Shown here one piece after another: positions 35,801 to 44,800 of a stretch of DNA of 64,000 bases. This stretch comes from Musa acuminata AAA Group (lineage: Eukaryota > Streptophyta > Magnoliopsida > Zingiberales > Musaceae). The stretch's first letter is position 1. Every line of letters begins with the position of its first letter. The stretch lies in NCBI RefSeq assembly GCF_036884655.1, contig NC_088331.1, positions 13,531,001 to 13,595,000 of the forward strand. Direction: 5' to 3'. The notes under the pieces are model-generated. The model had not been told where the DNA came from. It ran no database searches and saw only the letters and a list, made by a program, of their open reading frames with translations. Position numbers and translations under genes: made by a program.

Positions 35801-38800
35801 CGACGCTTCATTGCCGGGTATTCGAAGCGGGCAACCCCACTGACGGAGTTGCTGAAGAAGGAGCAGCCTTGGAAGTGGTCGGACAAATGTGAGATAGCAT
35901 TCCAAGACCTGAAAGCTGCTGTCCTAGAAGAACCAGTGCTCAAATTGCCAAACTATGGAGAGCCCTTTGAAGTCCACACAGATGCTTCGGACTTCGCTAT
36001 TGGAGGAGTACTCATGCAGGAAGGTCATCCGGTGGCCTACGAGAGCCGCAAACTCAACGAGACCGAGAGGCGGTATCCAGTGCATGAGAAGGAGATGACA
36101 GCAGTGATTCACTGTCTACGAGTTTGGCGACACTACCTTCTCGGGTCGCGATTTGTGCTGAGGACAGACAACATCGCCCTGAGTTATTTCCAAACTCAGA
36201 AGAAGCTCTCCCCAAAGCAAGCACGGTGGCAGGACTTCCTGGCTGAATTTGATATGGCAATGGAATACAAGCCCGGGAAGGCGAATGTCGTGGCCGATGC
36301 GCTGAGTCGGAAAGTGGAATGCGTGAATGCTGCCCAACTGGAGGGCAGAGGCCAAGCAAGTCAGTTACACTCCAACTTCCTTTCCCGAATCAGAGATGGA
36401 CTGTATAGTGATCCCCAGGCAGTTATCCTGATGCAGCTCATCAAAGAAGGCAAGGCACGACGATTTTGGGTCCAGGAGGGACTTGTTTACACAAAAGGGA
36501 ATAGGGTTTATGTTCCCCGAGTGGACAATTTGAGGCGTGAAATCTTAAAAGAGTGTCACGATTCCCTTTGGGCTGGACACCCCGGCATTCACAGAACGTT
36601 GGCTCTCGTGGAGAGGGCCTTCTACTGGCCAAAGATGGGGATTGATGTGGAGGAGTATGTTCGGACATGCCATACTTGCCAACAAGACAAGGCGGAGCAG
36701 CGGAAGCCGGTGGGACTTTTGGAGCCGTTGCCCGTACCAGAAAGGCCATGGGAGAGCATTTCCTTAGACTTCATATCAAGTTTGCCACCTGTAGGGGGAC
36801 TTGGATCGATACTCGTGGTGGTCGATCGGTTTTCAAAGTATGCAACTTTCATTGCTGCCCCCCTACATTGTTCAGCTGAAGAGGCGGCTAGACTGATGAT
36901 GAAGGGTGTAGTGAAGTATTGGGGAGTCCCACACAATATCATTAGTGATCGGGATGCTCGGTTCCTGGGACGATTCTGGACCGAGCTATTCAAATTGTTG
37001 GGGTCAAAGTTATACTTCTCTACAAGCCTCCACCCCCAGACGGATGGTCAGACTGAAAGAATAAATTCGCTCTTGGAGCAGTATCTCCGGCACTACGTGA
37101 GTGCCAATCAACGAGATTGGGTGAAGCTGTTGGACATCGCCCAATTCTCCTACAACTTGCAGCGGAGCTCTGCATCCAACAAGAGCCCCTTCGAAATTAT
37201 CACAGGACAACAACCGTCGACTCCGCACACCATGGCAATTGGGTATACTGGAAGTAGTCCTTCAGCCTATCATTTCGCAAAGGAGTGGCATCGAAATGCA
37301 GATATTGCGCGGGCTTACTTGGAGAAGGCGGCAAAGAAGATGAAGAAGTGGGCTGACTTGGGAAGGCGACCGCAAGAGTTCAAAGTTGGCGATTTGGTGT
37401 TGGTAAAGCTCCAACCGGCATCCCTCCAATTCTTCAGGAACAGAGTTCACAAAGGATTGGTGCGTAAGTATGAAGGGCCCTTCCCAATTATCAGCAGGGT
37501 AGGCAATGTTTCTTACAGGCTACAGCTGCCGGCGTGGTTCAAAATTCACAACGTTCTTCACGCCAGCAACCTGAAGGCCTACCATTCGGATCCGCAAGAT
37601 GCTTCTCGAAGTGTTCCAACTCGGCTACCTCCCATCACAGCCTCCTACGAGAAGTGAGTGGAAACCATTCTGGCGGATCGCAAGATAAAGCTACCCAACG
37701 GAACGGAGCAGACAGAGTACTTGGTGAAGTGGCGAAAGCTTCCCCGAACTGAAGCCAGTTGGGAGCCTGAAGACGCCCTGCGACATGAAGAAGAAGTCAT
37801 CAACAACTACCAACAAGCGTCGACGAGGGCGTCGACAGTTTAAGTGGGGGAGAATGTCACGAACGGTCGTCGCGCACCCGCAACAACTCCGTTCAACGAT
37901 CCGTTCGTCGCTCACACCCGCTTGTACAGCTACTTGACAGCAGGTTTTCTTATGGTTTTGGGTCATTTTGCTTGTAAATATGTAAGTTCGAACAAGCTGC
38001 AGCGCTGCAATGCGACCGCTCACCGAACCGAGCAAAACAGCCCCAAAACAGCCCAAATCAGCCCCGTTTTCGCGTGCCACGGGTTCGCGCGGCGAACTGT
38101 CTCGTCAAAGCAAAATGTCAGCCATCTCAGACCCCAGGAACCCCCCAGGTGGCACCGGGCTGGATGGGGCTTCGGTTATATACCGGGCGTTGAACACTCT
38201 TTCGCAAGTTCGCACGTGACCTTTACGGGAACTTGGTGTTGCGCCTGGGACCAGGTGAGCGGCTGTTTGTGGGCTTGCAGCTGTTCGTTCATCCTTGAAA
38301 GCCTTGTTTTCCTCCCTCTCCCTCTTTTCTCTTGTGCACACAAGGTGTTCGACGATTTGCTTGTAAAACTTCCCTTTTCGCGAGACTTCGGGACTTGTCC
38401 GTTGCTCGTTCTTTCGGTCTAACTTTCTTTCTCTTTTACAGGTCCTTCGGGACCTGCGAGAGGTTACAAAGTGGCTGATCCTTGCGGAGCAAGATCGCAA
38501 GGGCGAAGCGCGACTTAGGCAACGCAAGCTAAGTTCGCGTCTTTGCTGCACGGGTGACCCGCGACTTTGGCAACGCACGCTAACTTCGAGTCTTTGGCCG
38601 CAAGGGTGCCTCACACCTTAGGCAATTCCAGCTAAGGTCGTGACAATACGGCTTTTCTCACCGATCAAGGGGTTTACTTTTATAAGGTCATGCCCTTCGG
38701 ATTGAAGAACGCCGGGGCTACATACCAGAGGACAGTGAACAAGATGTTCGCCCACCAGATCGGGCAGAACATGGAAGTTTACGTCGACGACATGATTGTG

Positions 38801-41800
38801 AAAAGCCAAGAGGCAGGAGCCCACCTAGCCGATCTGACCGAGGCATTCGCCACGCTACGCAAGTACGGCATGCGGCTCAACCTCGTGAAGTGCGCCTTCG
38901 GTGTCACCTCGGGAAAGTTCCTCAGGTTCATCGTACACGAAAAAGGAATCGACGCCAACCCGGAGAAAGTCCAGGCGATCATCAATATGCAGTCACCTCG
39001 GATGATCAAAGACCTACAACGCCTTAACGGGAGGCTCGTCGCCATGTCCCGTTTCCTTGCCCGATCGGGTGATCGCTGCCTCCCCTTCTTCAGAGCACTG
39101 AAGAACCCGAAAAATTTCCAGTGGACGGCGGAATGCGAGGAAGCCTTCAAACAAATGAAGCAACACTTAGCCAACCTCCCCCGACTTGCCTCAGTCTCTC
39201 CTGGGGAGAAGCTAGGCCTCTATCTGGCTGCCTCCCAGCATGCAGTCAACTCCGTTCTGGTCAGAGAAAACTCCGGCGAACAGCTTCCGGTCTACTATGT
39301 CAGCCACGTCCTGAATAGGCCCGAGGAACGATACCCACCGATTGAGAAACTGGCGCTCGCGCTCGTACTGTCAGCCCGGAAGCTACGCCCCTACTTCCAG
39401 GCTCACCCGGTGGAGGTCGTCACCGACCAACCACTTCGGCAGATCTTGTCTAAATTTGATGTAGGAGGACGTCTTCTCAAATGGGCGGTGGAGCTCGGCG
39501 AGCATGACATACAATACGTGCCCAGGACCACTATCAAGGCCCAGTCCGTGGTCGACTTTATCGCAGAATTAACTCAGATCGGGGACAAGGGTCTCGAACA
39601 ACCTCCCGAAGCCTGGGTCCTGCACGTCGACGGATCGGCCAACTCAAAAGGCACCGGCGCGGGGCTGGTGCTACAAGCTCCCGACGGGCGGTCGTTCGAG
39701 CATTCCCTCCGATCGGGTTCCAGGCCACTAACAACGAGGCGGAATACGAGGCGCTCCTAGCAGGACTCAGGTTGGCCCTCGAGATGCAGGTGGTCGCCAT
39801 CCGCGTCCTCACCGACTCGCAGTTGGTAGCCGAGCAACTCAGCGGGGGATACGGCGCTCGGGACCCGATCATGGCGAAGTACCTGGCACAGGTAAAGAAC
39901 CTGACCGCTAAGTTCCCTCATTTTACATTATCTAATGTCCCGAGGGGAGAAAACGAGCGAGCCGACACGCTAGCTAAGCTAGCGTCAAAGCCAGCCCTTG
40001 AAGCCGAGCCCGAGGTCGAGGAGCTCCCTACCCGTGCCATCGAAATCGCAACGGCAGCCTCGGGCGACGCGCCTACCACCTGGGTACAAGAACTGCTACG
40101 CTTCAAACGGGACGGGACTCTTCCGCCCGACGAAGCTACGGCTCGACGCCTGCGTCGCACGCATGCATGGTATACCGAGGTGAGTGGACGACTCTACAAG
40201 CGGTCCTTCACATACCCCCCTCCTACGGTGCTTGGAGCCCGACGAAGCTCAGACGGTTCTGGCTGAGGTCCATGAGGGAGTTTGCGGGGAACACATCGGC
40301 GGGCGAACCCTGGCACACAAAATACTTCGCCAAGGTTACTACTGGCCGACCATGTGCCGGGACGCAAAGGCCCACGTACAACGGTGTAGTTCGTGCCAAG
40401 AACACGCCCGCACGCCCAGGAAGCCCGCGGTCCCGCTCACCCCCATCGACTGCGCATGGCCATTCGCGCAATGGGGTCTGGACCTGCTCGGACCTTTCCC
40501 CCCAGCCTCGGGACAACGAAAGTACATCTTCGTGGGTGTGGATTATTTCACAAAGTGGGTCGAGGTCGAACCACTGGCGACGATCACGGAGCGGCAAATA
40601 GAAAAGTTCGTATGGAGGAACCTGGTGACTCGGTTTGGCTTGCCCAAAACCATCATCACAGACAACGGGCCCCAGTTCGCAGGTAGAAGGTTCCGGGAGT
40701 TCTGCGCGAACCACGGAATCCAGCTAAGGTTCAGCTCGGTGGCTTACCCTCAGACGAACGGGTTAGCAGAGGTAACCAATCGGTCCATTCTGGACGGGCT
40801 CAAAAGGAGAGTATTCGCAGCCCAATCGACTTGGACGGACGAACTCCCGAGCATTTTATGGTCGCTACGCACCACCCCAAGACCGGGACTGGAGAGTCCC
40901 CTTACAGCCTCACGTTTGGAACCGAAGCTGTCCTACCGCCCGAGGTAGCCATTGCCACCCTTCGGACAAGAAGTTATTACGAGAAAGTCTCGAACGAAGG
41001 ACTTCGAGCCAGCCTTGACGTGCTCGAGGAGCGACGCGTCGACGCACACTTGAAGGCCCTCTCTTATAAAAGAGCCGTCGCAAGGGTCTACAACAGGAAG
41101 GTACGACCCCGACCAATTAAGTTAAGCGACCTAGTCCTGCGCAAGACCGAGGTCAGCGACCCGACCCGAGCGAGGGGAAAGCTGGCCCCCAAATGGGAGG
41201 GACCTTATCGGGTCGTCGAGATAATCCGACCAGGTACATACCGGCTCGTGACAATGGACGGTTCTCCTCTACCGAGAACGTGGAACGTTCAGAACCTTAA
41301 GAAATTCTTCGTTTGAGAAAGGAGTTTCTTTGAAGGAGTTTCTTTCTTTGGCCTAATGGAAGAAAAAGTTTTTTCGTCCAAGGAAAAAGAAATTTTTCCT
41401 CTGGGAAAGGGGAAGTTTCCCGTCCAAGGGAAGGAGAAGCTTTTCGCTTGCGCAAAAAAAAAAAAAAAAAAAAAAAAGGGCTAGCTGAGCAATACACAAG
41501 AGGGGAAAAAGTTTTCTTTTATTTCAAGAGGAAACCAACTTACAGGATTCGACCCCGACTTACAAAATCGACTAACACCTTAGAAAAGCAAAAATACAGG
41601 ACCTTTCTTTATTACAGGGGGACGTCCAGGCGGTCGTCAAAGGGGACGTCCAAGTGGTCGTTAAAAGGGACGTCCTCGGGCATGTCTACCTCCAGATCCT
41701 CGGGGTGGGGAGTGAAGGGATCCTCCTCCACCTCGAGGCCGGGGTGACGAGCGCGGAAGCGGGACGTGGCGATTCGGTATCCGTATTCAAAGGACACTCG

Positions 41801-44800
41801 CCCCGTCCGCATCAGCCCGAGTTCGAACCCCTCGGACTTCTTGTACGCCTCAATGAGCTCCCTGTCCTTGACGGGTCGGAGACATGCCTCTTCCGCCAGC
41901 GTTTCCGAGGCCGCTCTCGTCTCCGCCTTCGCCTCATCCAGCTTTTTGCTAAGGGCGCTCGCTTTCGTCTTCAGCAGACGGAGCTCGGTCCGCTCCACCC
42001 TTAGGATCTGCTGGAGCTCCTCGCTCGATTTCTTGGAGGCCTCGAGCTCCGACCTAAGGCGAGCCGCCTCCGCCTCCAGGTCCGCCGCGAGCTTCTCGGC
42101 AGCCGCCACTGCCTCCGAACTGGCCCCGGCTCGGGCCTCCTCGACCTAACGGCGGAGCTCGGCATTACGACTGACGAGGCCCCCGATGACCCGGCCAGCG
42201 TCACGCACCCTATCCATCAGGGCCGTTGCATAGTGAAGGCCCTATAAGAAAAAGACGGGTCAGGAAGAACAGCGTCGAGAAGCAAGCCCAAACGGGAAGA
42301 AGGAGAAGCGCTTACCCAAGTCAGGGACTGAGCGGACTTGTTGAGCAGAGCCTCCGAGGGCAGGGTGTACAAATCCCGAGACATGTCGGGATGAAGCGCA
42401 CCTCGAAGGAAGGTCGCGGAGGAATCTCCTCCGGGACAGGCCTCCCCAGCGGGCGACCAAGGGGTCGTTGGCCTCCCCAATCGGGATCTCGGCCACCAGC
42501 CACGCCAGGAATAGTTCCTTGTCCCCGACAGGCAGCCGACATAAGTCACGTACGGAGAAAGGGCGCGGACCCTTCCCCGCCGTCCGCCGACTAGGCCCGG
42601 CCTCGACCCGACAGGGGCCCGCTTCAGCCCCCTTTGAGGGTGCTGCCTTTGCCTTCTTCCGAGGGCGCCCGACCTCGACCTCCAACGGAGCGTCCTTCGA
42701 GCCGGGCTACAGGTCGGCTGGCAGTGCTGGGGGAGGAGCTTGCAGCGCATTACCCCCCAGAAGCGATCGGAGGTTCACCATTTCTACAAGTAATAGGAAA
42801 GATATTAGTACCAGGAGTAAGCCACGCAAACACCCGAACCAAACGTTACTAACGTACCTAGAGGCATCGGGCTGAGACCCGCCTCGACTAGCCACTGCTC
42901 GGTCATGTTCCGGAGGGCCTGGGAGCTGGAGAGAATCTCCCTGAGCCTCCCCAGGTCTTGGCGCTCTGCTTCACTCAAGCCTGGGGTGGTGTTGTCGACC
43001 GCCCTCGCGGACCACCAAACCCCAAAACCCCAGTCCTTTGCGCAGCTAACGTAAAAAAATCTCCCCTTCCATCCTTTATTATTGGAAGGAGCCCCCCGAC
43101 TCGAAAGCCCGTCCGGGCAGATAGGAAGTAACCCCCCGAACCTTTGGAGAGGCGATAGCAGGAGAGAAATAGGTTTAGGGTAGGGGTGATGTTGGCATGG
43201 TAGCATTCCCCCAGGAATACCACTAGGTAACGCCAGGAGTTCGGCGCCACCTGAGACGGCGAAATTCGCCAGAAAGAGATACAAGATACGATGAAGGGGT
43301 GGAGGGGAAAGCGCAGACCCGCCTCCAGGGCGTTTAAGGTCAGCGCGAAACCCTTCGGGACCGGGTCGTACGCCCGCTGTCCTGGTTCAGGGGCACTAAG
43401 GATGTGGTCCTCCGGGATGCTATAACGCTCCCGGAGTCCCCCCAACAGTGACCCACTCACGGTGGAGTCATTGTCGTGCGGCCACATCAAGGCCTCCAAG
43501 GCCCGCGCCGCTTCCCCGTCAGAGGATTCCACAGGAGATGTCGGAGGACGTCCCCCCTCAGCTACACAGGAAGGGGAAGAAGGAGAGGGAGAAGAGGACG
43601 ACATTTCAACTGACCTTAACAGGGAGGAGCTACGAGGAAAGGGAGGACAACCTAGGAAGCGGGGAAGAAAACTGGAAAGGGGACGGCAAGGCCTGAAGGA
43701 GGCTCAGCGGCGAAATATAAAAGCGAAGCTGGGCGTTCGCTATTTAAAGAGGATATCCCGCCAGAACCAGCGCCCCTTCACCTGCCGAGAATGGGCGGCA
43801 GCCCACCCACGCACGCGCGTAACCGTCACGTCAGAAACGCCAAAAGACGGCCCGCCTTAATGAGGGCCTGACGTGGCAGCCCCGTTGAAGCGGCAACGCC
43901 CTGGCGCCTCGATCTCAATGCTCGAAAGCGTGCGGCAAAAGTAACCAGTCCCCTCAGAAAGGAAATCAAATACGGCAGCTTTTCGACTCCCGCTACTACT
44001 AAGTAGGCAAGGAGGGAAAGAAACACAAGTGGCTTTTCGGGCCACCGGACCGTGCCGCGCTACTCGGCCGCATGACCCTCGCGACCACGCCTGCGCGGTC
44101 TGTCCGCCTGCGTCGTGCTACTCGGCCGCATGACCCTCGCGACCACGCCTGCGCGGCCAGCCCGCCTGCGTCGTGCTCCTTGGCCCTATGCTCCCCGAGA
44201 CACGCCTGCGCGGTCAGCCCGCCTGCATCGTGCTCCTCGGCCCTATGCTCCCCGAGACACACCTGCGCGGTCAGCCCGCCTGCATCGTGCTCCTCGGCTC
44301 CCTGCTCCCCAAGACACACCTGCGCGGTCAACCCGCTTTCGTCGTGCTCCTCGGCCCCCTACTCCCCGAGACACGCCTGCGCGGTCAGCCCGCCTGCGTC
44401 GTGCTCCTCGGCCCCCTGCTCCCCGAGACACACCTGCGCGGTCAGCCCGCCTGCGTCGTGCTCCTCGGCTCCTTGTCCCCCGAGACCACCTCCCTCGCCG
44501 CGGCTTGCCCGCCCAAGACGAGCTCGACCTCATGTCGCCTGAGACTACTGCAGCACCAAATGACAAAGCCATGCCTCGGACTCCCCCCTATCGCAGTGAC
44601 CGACGCATAGCTTCTTCCAGGAGGGGAATATGATGAGGGCAATAATGGCGACATGACGCGCTACGACGTCAGCCTTGACTGGACGACACTCTGCCCGAAG
44701 AAGGCAATAATGCCGACACGATGGGCGCTGACGTCACCCGCTCTCAGACGAAGACTTCATCGTTGTTTGACCAACGCGCTCGACCGAGGCAAAGGAGAAC

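Larger units (their letters stand above)
32222..38645 (+). mobile_element. Nearly complete Ty3/gypsy chromovirus nested in the Tat RT
   Basis: 6424 bp with 791-bp LTRs (32222-33012 and 37855-38645). Primer-binding site TGGTATCAGAGC is at 33016-33027 and polypurine tract AAGTGGGGGAGAA ends at 37854. Flanked by ATAC on both sides (32218-32221 and 38646-38649), which reads as a 4-bp duplication. One long gag-pol frame is intact except for a stop before the chromodomain. The LTRs differ at about seven positions (about 0.9 percent), so it is younger than the Tat host element. Confidence 0.93.

Noticed and set aside
44072..44633. Plus-strand frames of 145-172 codons over the 57-bp repeats
   Set aside because: Open only because the repeat unit is 57 bp. 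No start context or homology; the repeat itself is the feature.
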